Source of the DNA: Arthrobacter antioxidans
GTDB lineage: Bacteria > Actinomycetota > Actinomycetes > Actinomycetales > Micrococcaceae
DNA: 64,000 nucleotides
Direction of reading: 5' to 3'
Assembly: GCF_023100725.1 (NCBI RefSeq)
Contig: NZ_CP095501.1
Span: 2,356,001 to 2,420,000, forward strand
Shown: one piece after another, positions 42,981 to 54,589 of the stretch
Position numbering within the stretch: position 1 is the stretch's first letter
Layout: each line of letters begins with the position of its first letter
Position numbers and translations under genes: made by a program
Notes under the pieces: generated by a model
Databases searched by the model: none
The model's input: only the letters and a program-made list of their open reading frames with translations
What the model was told of the DNA's origin: nothing

Positions 42981-43676
42981 GTGCGTCTCGTCATTGCCCG
43001 TTGCTCCGTCGACTACATCGGCCGCCTCCGCGCCCATCTCCCCCTGGCCACCCGGCTCCTCATGGTGAAGTCGGACGGTTCGGTGCTCGTGCACTCCGAC
43101 GGCGGCTCCTACAAGCCCCTGAACTGGATGAGTCCGCCGGCGAGCCTGCGCGTGAGCGCGCCCGACGACGCCGACCGCGCCGAGGGCATCACCGAGGTGT
43201 GGACCGTGCAGCACGCCAAGAGCGACGACCGGCTCGTCATCAACATCCGTGAACACCTGCACGATTCCTCCCACGACCTCGGCGTGGACCCCGGCCTCGT
43301 CAAGGACGGTGTGGAAGCCGACCTCCAACGCCTCCTCGCCGAGCAGATCGAGCTGCTCGGGGCGGGGTTCACGCTGATCCGGCGTGAGTACATGACGGCC
43401 ATCGGCCCCGTGGACATCCTCGCGCGCGATGCACAGGGCCGTACGGTGGCGATCGAGCTGAAGCGCCGCGGGGACATCGACGGCGTGGAGCAGCTCACCC
43501 GCTACCTCGAGCTGCTGAACCGCGACCCGCTCATGTCCCCCGTCCGCGGTGTGTTCGCCGCCCAGCAGATCAAGCCCCAGGCACGGGTCCTGGCCACGGA
43601 CCGCGGTATCGACTGCCTGACGCTGGACTACGACGCCATGCGCGGGGTCGACGACAGCGCATCCCGCCTCTTCTAG
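42981..43676 (+). CDS. nucS: Endonuclease NucS (EndoMS), mismatch-specific
   Basis: Cleaves both strands at mismatches; known to carry the MutS/L-independent mismatch repair of mycobacteria and corynebacteria. 231 residues. The N-terminal DNA-binding half begins [15 protein letters not shown], with [20 protein letters not shown] (about 32-51). The C-terminal PD-(D/E)xK nuclease has [12 protein letters not shown] (about 141) and VAIELKRRG (about 157). The extreme C-terminus DDSASRLF looks like a sliding-clamp-binding LF motif. Leaderless GTG start; in-frame sequence upstream is not part of the gene. Confidence 0.95.
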   Translation: MRLVIARCSVDYIGRLRAHLPLATRLLMVKSDGSVLVHSDGGSYKPLNWMSPPASLRVSAPDDADRAEGITEVWTVQHAKSDDRLVINIREHLHDSSHDLGVDPGLVKDGVEADLQRLLAEQIELLGAGFTLIRREYMTAIGPVDILARDAQGRTVAIELKRRGDIDGVEQLTRYLELLNRDPLMSPVRGVFAAQQIKPQARVLATDRGIDCLTLDYDAMRGVDDSASRLF

Positions 43677-43705
43677 GTCTTCTAGGGAGGCAGGCCCCGG
43701 CGCCC

Positions 43706-43711
43706 TACACT
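43706..43711 (+). promoter_or_regulatory. -10 TACACT, leaderless start of nagA
   Basis: TACACT is followed by CGGACC and the ATG at 43718. Confidence 0.6.
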
Positions 43712-43717
43712 CGGACC

Positions 43718-44929
43718 ATGGCTCTCTCCAGCAGAACGCCCACCGCCCTGTCCGGACGCATGGTGACCGGGACGGGGATCATCGACGACGCCGTGCTGCG
43801 CTGGCAGGGCTCGCGCATCACCGAGGCGGGGACGGCACACGGCGGCGACGCACCCGCGGAACGGCTGCCGGAGGGATACCTCATCCTGCCGGGGCTCATC
43901 GATCTGCACTGCCACGGCGCCGGCGGCGGCGACTTCACCTCGGGTTCGGATGCCGACATCGCCGCCGCGGCGGCCCATCTGCACCGCAGTGGTTCGACGA
44001 CGGTGCTCGCGAGCACGTGTGCCGCACCGCTGGAGGACCTCGAGGCCGCCTTCGGCCGGCTCGCCGCGGCCACGGAGGCGGGACTGGTCGCCGGCATCCA
44101 TGCCGAGGGTCCGTTCCTGTCGAAGGATCGCAGCGGCGCCCACGATCCGGCCTTCCTCATCCTGCCCACCCAGGAGGACGTCTCCCGTCTCGTCACCGCC
44201 GGGCGTGGGCATCTCGCCTCCATGACCTACGCCCCGGAACTGCCCGGCAGCGACGTCCTGGTCTTCGAGCTCGTGATGCACGGGGTCATCCCCTCGATCG
44301 GGCACACGGACAGTTCCACCGAGGAGACCTCGGCCGCCCTGGACCTCGTCAACGAGGAGCTCGCCTCGACCGGCTTCGCGGGGTTCAGCGGGCGCCCGAC
44401 GGCGACGCACCTGTTCAACGCGATGCCCGGGATCCATCACCGTTCGCCCGGGCCGGTCCCCCTGCTGCTGCAGCGGGCGCGCGCCGGGGAGATCGCCGTC
44501 GAGCTCATCGCCGACAACGTCCATCTCCACCCGGAGACCGTCAGGATGGCCTTCACGATCGCGGGCTCCGAGAACATCTGCCTCGTGAGCGACTCCACCG
44601 CCGCAGCGGGCCGTGCATCCGGTGACTTCCGCCTCGGGCAGGCCGCCATCACCGTCGTCGACGGCGCAGCCGTGCTCACGGCCTCGGGTGTCCTCGCCGG
44701 TGGTGCCGGGAGTCTCCTGGACATCGTCCGGTGCACGGTGGAGGCGGGGGTCGACGTCGTCGACGCGGTGCGCGCGGCGACCGCCGTGCCCGCGATCGTG
44801 CTGGGGCTCGGCGACGAGGTGGGCAGCCTCCACGGGGGGCTGCGCGCGGACGCCGTCGTGGTCACGCCCGATCTTCAGCTCAAGGGCGTGCTGCGCAACG
44901 GGACGTGGGTCAGGCCGCTCGAGGACTGA
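43718..44929 (+). CDS. nagA: N-acetylglucosamine-6-phosphate deacetylase
   Basis: Deacetylates GlcNAc-6-P in amino-sugar catabolism and cell-wall recycling. 403-residue amidohydrolase. Seen: LPGLIDLHCHGAGGGDF (about 56-72), HAEGPFLS (metal Glu, about 128), IGHTDSS (metal His, about 195), ATHLFNAMPGIHHR (metal His, about 229) and catalytic Asp in LVSDSTAAAG (about 290). The leaderless start is 6 bases after its -10. No nagB neighbour is seen. Confidence 0.94.
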   Translation: MALSSRTPTALSGRMVTGTGIIDDAVLRWQGSRITEAGTAHGGDAPAERLPEGYLILPGLIDLHCHGAGGGDFTSGSDADIAAAAAHLHRSGSTTVLASTCAAPLEDLEAAFGRLAAATEAGLVAGIHAEGPFLSKDRSGAHDPAFLILPTQEDVSRLVTAGRGHLASMTYAPELPGSDVLVFELVMHGVIPSIGHTDSSTEETSAALDLVNEELASTGFAGFSGRPTATHLFNAMPGIHHRSPGPVPLLLQRARAGEIAVELIADNVHLHPETVRMAFTIAGSENICLVSDSTAAAGRASGDFRLGQAAITVVDGAAVLTASGVLAGGAGSLLDIVRCTVEAGVDVVDAVRAATAVPAIVLGLGDEVGSLHGGLRADAVVVTPDLQLKGVLRNGTWVRPLED

Positions 44930-44965
44930 GGCCGACGCCCGGAGGATCGGGGCGCGGGACCGACG

Positions 44966-45397
44966 TCAGCGCCAGGTCCCGATGCCGATGACCGGGCCGG
45001 CCTCGATCCAGGAGGAGAGTCCCGCGTACACGTCGTAGCGCATCGCGAGGTCGAACGGCTCGCCCTCATGGGCCAGCTGGACGATGATCGCACCCGGTTG
45101 GATCCGCACCCGTTCTGCTTCCGTGGGTGCACGCCAGCCCTCGACCTCGAGGGAGCTCCGCAGGAACCGGAACTTCGGGACAGGGCTGAGCGAGAGCAGG
45201 CTGAGCCATTCCAGGTGATTGTCCGTATAACGACAAACCCCCACCCGCCATCCCTGGGGAGGGAGGCGGATGGAGGCGTCGAACGTGCCGAGGGCACGGT
45301 TCAGCTGGTACCGACGGAGGAGGAATGCTCCGATCACGAGCACGAGCAGGCCGAAGACGACCGCAAGGCAGATGAACGTCACACCCAGTGCCTCCAT
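44966..45397 (-). CDS. DUF2550 membrane-anchored protein
   Basis: 143 residues. One N-terminal transmembrane segment (VTFICLAVVFGLLVLVIGAF) followed by a basic turn RRYQLNRALG and a PH-like soluble domain (ASIRLPPQGWRVGVCRYTDN, FDLAMRYDVYAGL). It ends the F1Fo operon, 10 bases after atpC, the same place as the DUF2550 gene in mycobacteria. Function unknown. Confidence 0.92.
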   Translation of the reverse strand: MEALGVTFICLAVVFGLLVLVIGAFLLRRYQLNRALGTFDASIRLPPQGWRVGVCRYTDNHLEWLSLLSLSPVPKFRFLRSSLEVEGWRAPTEAERVRIQPGAIIVQLAHEGEPFDLAMRYDVYAGLSSWIEAGPVIGIGTWR

Positions 45398-45407
45398 GCT
45401 GGGAGGC

Positions 45408-45701
45408 CTAGACGGATTCCGGCGTCACCGAACCGCCGACCTTGGCGTTGTCCGCCACGATCACCACGCGGTTGGAATCGACCGAGAAGAAACCTCCATC
45501 CACGCCGACCACCAGGCGCTCGCCACTGACCGGCTCCACGGAGATCTCGCCGGCCTCGAGGATCGCGAGGATCGGTGAGTGTCCGGGAAGGATCCCGATC
45601 TGCCCGTTCGACGTGCGTGCATTGACCTTGCGCGCCGCGCCCGACCACACGAAGTGGTCGGCCGCGACAACTTCGACCTCGAGTTCGCCCTGTGATGCCA
45701 T
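45408..45701 (-). CDS. atpC: ATP synthase epsilon subunit, short form
   Basis: 97 residues covering only the N-terminal beta-sandwich (LEVEVVAADHFVWSGAARKV, GILPGHSPILAILEAG, VVGVDGGFFSVDSNRV). The C-terminal two-helix domain that inhibits ATP hydrolysis in E. coli is absent; the protein stops after ADNAKVGGSVTPESV. Part of the F1 central stalk. The next gene, atpD, ends 5 bases upstream of its start. Confidence 0.95.
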   Translation of the reverse strand: MASQGELEVEVVAADHFVWSGAARKVNARTSNGQIGILPGHSPILAILEAGEISVEPVSGERLVVGVDGGFFSVDSNRVVIVADNAKVGGSVTPESV

Positions 45702-45706
45702 GGGCG

Positions 45707-47203
<1,497 letters not shown>

Positions 47204-47206
47204 CTA

Positions 47207-47212
47207 AGTCTA
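47207..47212 (-). promoter_or_regulatory. Possible internal promoter before atpD
   Basis: Minus-strand TAGACT in the 85-base atpG-atpD gap, about 37 bases before the atpD start. It is the same hexamer used by several genes in this window. Confidence 0.4.
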
Positions 47213-47255
47213 GCTGTGCACCCGGCGCCCTCGAGGACCCGGATGGGGAGGTGCG

Positions 47256-48149
47256 TCAGGAGGCGTTCAGCGCGTCCGCGCCGGCCACGATCTCCGAGAG
47301 CTCCTGGGTGATCTCGGCCTGACGGGCAGTGTTGCGCAGGCGCGTGTACTTCTTGATCAGCTCCGTCGCGTTGTCACCCGCGGACTTCATCGCCCGCTGG
47401 CGGGCGGCGAGCTCGCTGGCCGCTGCCTGCAGCATGGCGGCGAAGATGCGCGATTCGATGTACCGCGGCAGGAGGGCGTCCAGGACCTGTTCGGGCTCCG
47501 GCTCGTACTCGTACAGCGGCAGGAGGTCACCCTCCTGGGTCACTTCCTCCTCCACGACCTCGAGCGGGAGCAGGCGCATGACCGACGGCTCCTGCACGAC
47601 CATGGAGCGGAACTTCGTGTAGACGACGTGGATCTCGTCCACTCCGCCGTCCTCGTAGTCCTTCAGGAATGCAGCCAGCAGCGCCTCGCCGACCTCGCGT
47701 GCCGTGTCGAACTCGGGGGCGTCGGTGGAACCCGTCCAGACCTTCTCGTAGTCACGGCCGCGGAAATCGAAGTACACCTGGGACTTCCGGCCCACCAGGA
47801 AGGCCTGGATCTCCTTGCCCTCCGATCGGAGCGTCTCGAAGAGACCCTCCGCCTGCTTGAGCGCACTGGCCGAGTACGACCCGGCGAGACCACGATCCGA
47901 GGTCATCACCAGGACGGCGGCACGACGGACCTCACCGTGCTCGGTGGTCAGCGGGTGGTCGATCTCCGACTGCGACGATACGGCCGAAACGGCACGGGTG
48001 ATCGCGTTGGCGTACGGCAGTGCCGCCGCGACACGCGAGCGCGCCTTGCCGATGCGAGAAGTCGCGATCAGCTCCATCGCCTTGAAGATCTTCCGCGTCG
48101 ACGTGGTCGAGGCGATCTTCTGGCGGTAGACCCGGATCTGGGCTCCCAT
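47256..48149 (-). CDS. atpG: ATP synthase gamma subunit
   Basis: Rotor shaft of F1, 297 residues. Seen: N-terminal [29 protein letters not shown] split across helix 1 (conserved KI...T.KI..AM), [14 protein letters not shown] (about 82) and the C-terminal helix [21 protein letters not shown] with [32 protein letters not shown] precedes the ATG. Sits between atpA and atpD. Confidence 0.97.
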   Translation of the reverse strand: MGAQIRVYRQKIASTTSTRKIFKAMELIATSRIGKARSRVAAALPYANAITRAVSAVSSQSEIDHPLTTEHGEVRRAAVLVMTSDRGLAGSYSASALKQAEGLFETLRSEGKEIQAFLVGRKSQVYFDFRGRDYEKVWTGSTDAPEFDTAREVGEALLAAFLKDYEDGGVDEIHVVYTKFRSMVVQEPSVMRLLPLEVVEEEVTQEGDLLPLYEYEPEPEQVLDALLPRYIESRIFAAMLQAAASELAARQRAMKSAGDNATELIKKYTRLRNTARQAEITQELSEIVAGADALNAS

Positions 48150-48241
48150 TCTTGTCCTTTCCTTCGCCCCCGCTACGGGAAGCGATCAGGCCAGGGTCCT
48201 GCCGACGGGAGGGGCTGAGCCCCTCCCGTCCTGCAGATCCT

Positions 48242-49876
48242 CTAGCGCTTCTGTCGAACGATCTTTTCCTGCTCGACCGAATCCGTGTCGATCGCCTGGA
48301 ATTCCTCGTGACCTGCGCCGAAGCCGTCCGCCCCGGCACCGAAGAAGCCCTCCTTGAACCCGATGACCTGTGCCTTCAGCTCCTCGGCGGTCGAGTCCTC
48401 GAGCTTGCCCGTCTGGGCGAGCGTGGTGAGGATCTGCGACTTGTGTCCGAGGTGCTCCAGGAACTCCGTCTCGAAGCGGTTGATGTCTTCCACGGGGACG
48501 TCGTCGAGGTAGCCGTTGGTACCGGCCCAGATGGACACGACCTGCTGCTCGACCGGCATCGGCGAGTACTGGCCCTGCTTGAGCAGTTCCATCAGGCGTG
48601 CACCGCGGGTCAGCTGCTGGCGTGACGCCGCGTCCAGGTCCGAGGCGAACATGGCGAAGGCCTGCATGTCGCGGTACTGCGCGAGATCCAGCTTCAACGT
48701 GCCCGAGACCTTCTTCATCGACTTCACCTGTGCGGCACCGCCCACGCGGGACACCGACACGCCGACGTCCACAGCGGGGCGCTGGTTGGCGTTGAAGAGG
48801 TCCGACTGGAGGAAGATCTGGCCGTCGGTGATGGAGATGACGTTCGTCGGGATGTACGCCGAGACGTCGTTGGCCTTCGTCTCGACGAGCGGGAGACCCG
48901 TCATCGAACCGGCACCGAGCTCGTCGGAGAGCTTGGCGCAACGCTCCAGCAGACGGGAGTGCAGGTAGAACACGTCGCCCGGGTAGGCCTCGCGTCCCGG
49001 CGGGCGCCGGAGCAGGAGGGATACCGCACGGTAGGCCTCGGCCTGCTTCGACAGATCGTCGAACACGATGAGGACGTGCTTGCCGCCGTACATCCAGTGC
49101 TGCCCGATGGCGGAACCGGCGTAGGGGGCGAGGTACTTGAAGCCTGCGGGGTCGGAGGCGGGAGACGCGACGATGGTCGTGTACTCCAGGGCGCCCTTGT
49201 CCTCGAGGGTCTGGCGGACGGCGGCGATCGTCGACGCCTTCTGGCCGATGGCCACGTAGATGCAGCGGACCTGCTTGTTCACGTCACCGGAAGCCCAGTT
49301 GGCCTTCTGGTTGATGATCGTATCCACGGCGATCGCGGTCTTGCCGGTCTGGCGGTCGCCGATGATCAGCTGGCGCTGTCCACGGCCGATCGGGATCATG
49401 GCGTCGATGGCCTTGAGTCCGGTCTGCATGGGCTCGTGCACCGACTTGCGCTGCGTGACGCCAGGAGCCTGGGTCTCGAGTGCACGGCGGCCTTCGGCGA
49501 CGATCTCGCCGAGGTCGTCGATCGGCTGGCCCAGGGGGTCGACGACACGGCCGAGGAAGGCGTCACCGACGGGGACCGAGAGGATCTCGCCCGTGCGGTG
49601 TACTTCCTGGCCTTCTTCGATGCCGTTGTAGTCACCGAGCACCACGACACCGATTTCGCGGGTGTCGAGGTTCTGGGCGAGTCCGAGCGTGCCGTCCTCG
49701 AACCGCAGCAGCTCGTTGGCCATGACGGAGGGAAGACCCTCCACACGGGCAATGCCGTCACTTGCGGTGGTCACGCGGCCGACTTCGACGCGCTCCGCGT
49801 TTCCGGGCTCGTAGGACGCCGCAAAGTCGTTCAACGCACTACGGACGTCTTCGGCGTTGATGGTCAATTCGGCCAT
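48242..49876 (-). CDS. atpA: ATP synthase alpha subunit
   Basis: Non-catalytic nucleotide-binding F1 subunit, 544 residues. Seen: [17 protein letters not shown] (about 40), P-loop [15 protein letters not shown] (about 170-184), [15 protein letters not shown] (about 270), Arg-finger region [17 protein letters not shown] (about 372) and the C-terminal domain with [16 protein letters not shown]. The tail after 510 is acidic and Gly-rich ([13 protein letters not shown]). A 92-base gap precedes atpG. Confidence 0.97.
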   Translation of the reverse strand: MAELTINAEDVRSALNDFAASYEPGNAERVEVGRVTTASDGIARVEGLPSVMANELLRFEDGTLGLAQNLDTREIGVVVLGDYNGIEEGQEVHRTGEILSVPVGDAFLGRVVDPLGQPIDDLGEIVAEGRRALETQAPGVTQRKSVHEPMQTGLKAIDAMIPIGRGQRQLIIGDRQTGKTAIAVDTIINQKANWASGDVNKQVRCIYVAIGQKASTIAAVRQTLEDKGALEYTTIVASPASDPAGFKYLAPYAGSAIGQHWMYGGKHVLIVFDDLSKQAEAYRAVSLLLRRPPGREAYPGDVFYLHSRLLERCAKLSDELGAGSMTGLPLVETKANDVSAYIPTNVISITDGQIFLQSDLFNANQRPAVDVGVSVSRVGGAAQVKSMKKVSGTLKLDLAQYRDMQAFAMFASDLDAASRQQLTRGARLMELLKQGQYSPMPVEQQVVSIWAGTNGYLDDVPVEDINRFETEFLEHLGHKSQILTTLAQTGKLEDSTAEELKAQVIGFKEGFFGAGADGFGAGHEEFQAIDTDSVEQEKIVRQKR

Positions 49877-49975
49877 CTCAGTCCCTGCTCTCCTGTGTTG
49901 TGATCACCATGGGATGCGTGGCGACCGGTGTGTGATTCAGTGGGTGTGGCGCGGATCGGACAGGGCGTGAACGCC

Positions 49976-50787
49976 CTATCCCGCCAGCTTGCGGCGCAGT
50001 TCGGACAGCCGCGTGATGACGGTCGAATCGACCATCTCGTCTCCCACGCTGACTCGGACTCCGCCGATCAGTGTGGGGTCTACCTTGACGTTGACCTTGA
50101 GCTCGCGGGCGTACATGGCGTTCAGACCGGACTCCAGCCGTTCGAGCTGGCTTGCCGTCAGCGGACGGGTGACGCTGACGTTGGCAATCCAGCGCTGCTG
50201 GCGCAGGGCGACCAGTTCGAGGAACCGTTCGACGAGGATCGCGGGCTTCAGCCCGCGCGGTGAACGCACGGCCTGGGCGATGAGGAGCCTGCCTGCGGGC
50301 CCGGCCTGGGGTACGAGCTTCAGGCCGAGGACCACCTTCGACTCCGGGGTGGCCTGTGCGTCCGAGAGCGCCCTCTGCAGGGCGTGGTTGGACGCGACCA
50401 CCTGGGTGAAGGAGTACAGCTCGTTCTCGAGCCGGTCCAGGCCCTCCACACCACTGCCCTGCTCGGCCACCGCGATGACCACGGTTGCCGCGAGGGTCTC
50501 CAGGGCATCACCGATGTCGCGGGCGTTGGCCCATCGCTCGCTGACGAGGCCCTTGACCACGGCTGCGGCGTCGGAGGAGACACGGCCGGCGATCAGCTGG
50601 TCGACCAGCACCGCCTTGTCCTTGCCGCTGCGGGACGGGTCCGTGAGTGCACGGCGCAGGCCGGCGTTGCTGTCGAGGATCGACAGCACGCCGAACAGCT
50701 CCTCCGCAAGGCCCAGGGTGGCACCCTGCAGACGTGACTCCAGCCCTTCACGGACCGTTGCCAGGGACTGGCTCGATACTCCTGCCA

Positions 50788-50788
<1 letters not shown>
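49976..50788 (-). CDS. atpH: ATP synthase delta subunit
   Basis: Peripheral-stalk subunit, 270 residues, longer than the roughly 180 of E. coli but usual for this group. The N-terminal part (about 1-90) is an all-helical extension; the OSCP-like C-terminal region has NVSVTRPLTASQLERLESGL (about 200) and LIGGVRVSVGDEMVDSTV (about 237). The start overlaps the atpF stop by one base (TAATG). Confidence 0.95.
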
Positions 50789-51345
<557 letters not shown>

Positions 51346-51392
51346 TCACCCGTCTTTCTTCAGCTTGTCTTCGGTCGGTCAGGGCGGCCTTG

Positions 51393-51608
51393 TCAGGCGC
51401 CGATGACGAAGGCGAAGACGAGGCCCAGGATCGCGAGGGCTTCGGTCAGCGCGAGGCCGAGGAAGGCGATGGGCTGGAGGACACGCTGTGCCTCGGGCTG
51501 GCGAGCTACGCCATTGATGTAGGCCGCGAAGACGAGACCGACACCGACACCACCGCCGATCGCGGAGAGGCCGTATCCAACCATGTTGAGGCTACCCTGT
51601 ACTTCCAT
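51393..51608 (-). CDS. atpE: ATP synthase c subunit
   Basis: Proteolipid of the proton ring, 71 residues as two membrane helices. The glycine-rich first helix is [20 protein letters not shown], the polar loop ARQPEAQRV, and the second helix carries the ion-binding Glu in [10 protein letters not shown]. There is no Na+-type Gln/Glu signature in helix 1, so proton coupling is likely. The start at 51608 (MEVQGS) has AAAGGAACACA upstream and is preferred to an in-frame start eight codons earlier. Confidence 0.96.
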   Translation of the reverse strand: MEVQGSLNMVGYGLSAIGGGVGVGLVFAAYINGVARQPEAQRVLQPIAFLGLALTEALAILGLVFAFVIGA

Positions 51609-51683
51609 TGTGTTCCTTTCAAGATGCCGCATTCGAGCGACAGGTTGTTTGGGATCATCCCCGACGGGGAAGACTTGTAAAAA

Positions 51684-52505
51684 TCAGTGGGCGTCGGCGT
51701 TGAGGGCGCCTTCGATGTAGATCGCGGCGAGCAGCGTGAAGACGTACGCCTGCAGGACCATGATCAGGGCCTCCAGCATGTACATCGCCACGGCGCCGAC
51801 GAGGACGAGGACGCTCGTACCCTGCAGCAGGATGTTGCCCGTCATCACCATGTACTCGATGGCGGATCCCGCGAGGGTCACGATCAGGTGACCGGCGAGC
51901 ATCGTGGCGAACAGTCGCAGCGAGTGCGTGACCGGACGGACGATGAAGTTCGAGATGATCTCGATGGGTACGACGATCGGCAGGATGTACCAGGGCACGC
52001 CCGAGGGGACGACGGCCAGCTTGAAGAAGCGCAGGCCGTGCTTCTGGAGACCGATGCCCACCCAGAGGAGGTAGAAGATCGCCGCGATGGCGTAGGCACT
52101 GCCCGGGTGCGAGAAGGTGGGCAGCTGCAGGAACGGGATGGCCCCGAAGATGTTGTTCACCAGCACGAAGAAGAAGGCGGTGAACAGCCAGGGGACGTAT
52201 TTCAGGAAGTCCCTGCCGCCGATGATGTCCTTGCCGATGGAGTTGCGGACGAAGCCGTACGCCGACTCACCGAGGAACTGCACCTTGCCGGGGACCATCT
52301 GGCGGCGTCGTGACGCGACCAGGAAGAATGCGGCGATGATGACCACGGACAGGATGACCATGAGCATCTGCTTGCCGAAGCCGGGGTCGAACCAGACGCC
52401 GTAGGGGTCACCCCAGGGGAGGATATCCCGGTAATGGGTGTCCTCGATCGTCGGGGCTACGAATCCCTCTTCGGTAGTTGCGGCCGGGAGCGCAAGCGCG
52501 ATCAA
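51684..52505 (-). CDS. atpB: ATP synthase a subunit
   Basis: Proton-channel subunit of Fo, 273 residues, five to six helices. The essential Arg is in HSLRLFATMLAGHLIV (about 200). The C-terminal helices include EALIMVLQAYVFTLLAAIYI. The N-terminal periplasmic segment is EDTHYRDILPWGDPYG. The start is TTG 52505 with AGAGGAAACGCG upstream. Between it and the upstream AtpI/AtpZ-like gene there are 85 bases. Confidence 0.96.
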   Translation of the reverse strand: MIALALPAATTEEGFVAPTIEDTHYRDILPWGDPYGVWFDPGFGKQMLMVILSVVIIAAFFLVASRRRQMVPGKVQFLGESAYGFVRNSIGKDIIGGRDFLKYVPWLFTAFFFVLVNNIFGAIPFLQLPTFSHPGSAYAIAAIFYLLWVGIGLQKHGLRFFKLAVVPSGVPWYILPIVVPIEIISNFIVRPVTHSLRLFATMLAGHLIVTLAGSAIEYMVMTGNILLQGTSVLVLVGAVAMYMLEALIMVLQAYVFTLLAAIYIEGALNADAH

Positions 52506-52590
52506 CGCGTTTCCTCTCTGCAGTGTCCATCGTTGGGCAAGATCTGTTCGGCCGCAGCGTGACTGGTCCGACTCATGAAGTTATGGGAAT

Positions 52591-52908
52591 TCACTCCGGT
52601 TCATCCTCGGCACCGGACGTCGACCGGGATCCGCCGTGCGGATTCGGTGTGTGGTTCCGAGTGAGGTTGTGCATGTGGGAGAGATAGAAACCCCCTGCTG
52701 CACCTAAGAACGCTCCCGCCAGCACCAACCAGCGCGTGTCGAGGAGATTATCCAGCCCCCAGCCTATCAAACTCCATACCGCGATCCCGCCAATCATGTA
52801 GCTGAAGACCGCGATGCCCGCGTTGTAGCCGCCGTTGGAAAAGCGCGCCTCGCCCGGGGCCGGCGTGCCGTCGGAGGGGTCTCCGGGCGTCGGTGAAGTG
52901 CCGGTCAT
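52591..52908 (-). CDS. AtpZ/AtpI-like small membrane protein
   Basis: 105 residues with two membrane segments: NAGIAVFSYMIGGIAVWSLIG (about 29-49) and WLVLAGAFLGAAGGFYL (about 60-76), then a His/Asn-rich cytoplasmic tail. The position directly upstream of atpB and the GWGLDNLL turn match AtpZ-type proteins linked to Fo assembly or Mg2+ uptake. It lies one base after the stop of the next upstream gene. Confidence 0.85.
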   Translation of the reverse strand: MTGTSPTPGDPSDGTPAPGEARFSNGGYNAGIAVFSYMIGGIAVWSLIGWGLDNLLDTRWLVLAGAFLGAAGGFYLSHMHNLTRNHTPNPHGGSRSTSGAEDEPE

Positions 52909-52909
52909 G

Positions 52910-53419
52910 TCAGTGTCCTTCCGGTCGCCGGGACGCGGGTGAATCCGTGGTCGGCCCGGGCGGGTCGTCGTAGAGGGGCGTCCTGAGCCGCGAGAACGCG
53001 ACGACCTCCGCCACCTGCCACACGATCACGGTGGCGAGGGCGCCCCAGAAGAACCAGGTGCGGTCGAGCCAGTCCGGGGTCCCGAACAGGAACAGGACGG
53101 CGCCGAACCCGACGACCTTGATGGCGTAGGTGACGACGAACAGGCCGAGCGCTCCGGAGGGGTTGGTCCTGCCCGTGAAGTGGCCGATCAGGAGGCTGAT
53201 GCCGAAGAACACCATCACGAGGGCGGCACCGAACAGCACGCTCAGGCCGGCGGCGGGTGAGGCCGCGAGCAGCGCCGCGGCGGCGATCAGGACGGCGGTG
53301 GCCGCTCCCCCGGCGGCACTCCGGCCCAGGATGCGCAGCCAGGGGCTGTCCGTGGGTTCCGACGCCGGGGAGAGCGTCGCGTCGTCGGCTCCGGTGGCCG
53401 GGTTCTCCGGTCGTGGCAC
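52910..53419 (-). CDS. ATP synthase protein I-like membrane protein
   Basis: 169 residues with four predicted helices (AAGGAATAVLIAAAALLA, VLFGAALVMVFFGISLLIG, LGLFVVTYAIKVVGFGAVLF, WFFWGALATVIVWQVAEVVA) and polar ends. The layout and place at the head of the atp cluster match AtpI, thought to help c-ring assembly. Sequence conservation in this family is low, so the call rests mainly on context. Confidence 0.8.
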   Translation of the reverse strand: MPRPENPATGADDATLSPASEPTDSPWLRILGRSAAGGAATAVLIAAAALLAASPAAGLSVLFGAALVMVFFGISLLIGHFTGRTNPSGALGLFVVTYAIKVVGFGAVLFLFGTPDWLDRTWFFWGALATVIVWQVAEVVAFSRLRTPLYDDPPGPTTDSPASRRPEGH

Positions 53420-53566
53420 GTGCTGTCCGCTCTGTCGGCGGCGCCGTGGGGCGCCCTGTGTTCCCCGGTCGACGGCGTCGTGAGGGCTGGAGGCGGGTCT
53501 GCGGGACCGCAGGTCACCGCGCCCGGCGCCTGAAATTCTACCTCACGGCGGGGTTCGCGCCCCCGC

Positions 53567-54589
53567 TCAGGCCTCGACCACCGTCCGACGACGGGCGATG
53601 GCCCGGAAGATCCGCGGGGACCACAGGTACAGCGCGACCACGGCCGCGGCGAACAGCGAGGCGGTCACTGCGAGGGGCGCGGGTGCGGTGGCGAGCACGA
53701 AGCCGGCGGCCCCGGTGAGCGCGGACAGGACACTCACGAACAGTGCCACCTGGACGTGGCTGAGTCCGGTGTCGGTGAGCCGCTGGTACACGTGCTGGCG
53801 GTGCGCGGCGTAGAGCCGCTCCCCGCGCCGGGCCCGGCGCAGGAACGTGGTGAACGTGTCGGCGAGGTAGATGAGCACCGGCGAGAGGAGGTACTCGAGG
53901 TAGACGCCCGCGAGCAGGCCCGTGACGGCGATGGCCGCGATCGACGCTCCGAGGAGGTAGCTGCCCACGTCGCCCAGGAACACGAATCCCCGGCCGAGGT
54001 TCCAGGGCAGGAAGCCCGCGAAGGCGGCCGCGACCACGAGCCCCGCGACCGTCAGCCACAGCTGGTCGCTGAGGACCCCGGCCCACGAGTAGAAGAGTCC
54101 CACCACCACCCCGTGCATGCCGGAGATGCCGTTGATGCCGTCCATGAAGTTGGCGGCGTTGATGTAGGTGGCCACGGCGACGGCGCCGACCGGGACCCAC
54201 CAGTAGCTGCTGTCCTCGATCGTCGTCGCGAGGACGATCGTGCCGACCACTCCGATCATGAGCTGCGCGGCGGCACGGACCTTGATGGACAGCCCCCGGA
54301 GGTCCTCGATCCAGCCGAGGGTCGCGGCCGCGCCGACCATGCCGATGACGAGGAGGATGAGCGAGCGGTCGACGGCCACCAGGCCGATCGCGAGGGAGAG
54401 GGCGAGGGCGGCGAGGATCGCGACCGCGACGGCCATCCCCATGCCCCGGATCACCACGGTGGAGTGCGAGGAACGGCTGTTGGGGATGTCGACGACGCCC
54501 CACCGCTTCAGCAGGGGCTTCACGACGACGGGCAGCGCCAGGGACAGGCCCAGGGCGACGAGCCCCACGATCACCAGCTGCGCGGTCAT
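53567..54589 (-). CDS. Undecaprenyl-phosphate sugar-1-phosphate transferase (WecA/MraY family)
   Basis: Starts lipid-linked glycan synthesis by moving a sugar-1-phosphate (GlcNAc-1-P in WecA) onto the lipid carrier. 340 residues, about ten helices. Seen: D-rich loop WIEDLRGL (about 93), AANFMDGINGI (catalytic Asp/Asn, about 146), LGDVGSYLLG (about 203) and the His-rich loop AAHRQHVYQRL (about 265). The start at 54589 overlaps the upstream dehydratase stop as ATGA. It occupies the place of wecA/rfe upstream of the atp genes in mycobacteria. Confidence 0.92.
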   Translation of the reverse strand: MTAQLVIVGLVALGLSLALPVVVKPLLKRWGVVDIPNSRSSHSTVVIRGMGMAVAVAILAALALSLAIGLVAVDRSLILLVIGMVGAAATLGWIEDLRGLSIKVRAAAQLMIGVVGTIVLATTIEDSSYWWVPVGAVAVATYINAANFMDGINGISGMHGVVVGLFYSWAGVLSDQLWLTVAGLVVAAAFAGFLPWNLGRGFVFLGDVGSYLLGASIAAIAVTGLLAGVYLEYLLSPVLIYLADTFTTFLRRARRGERLYAAHRQHVYQRLTDTGLSHVQVALFVSVLSALTGAAGFVLATAPAPLAVTASLFAAAVVALYLWSPRIFRAIARRRTVVEA

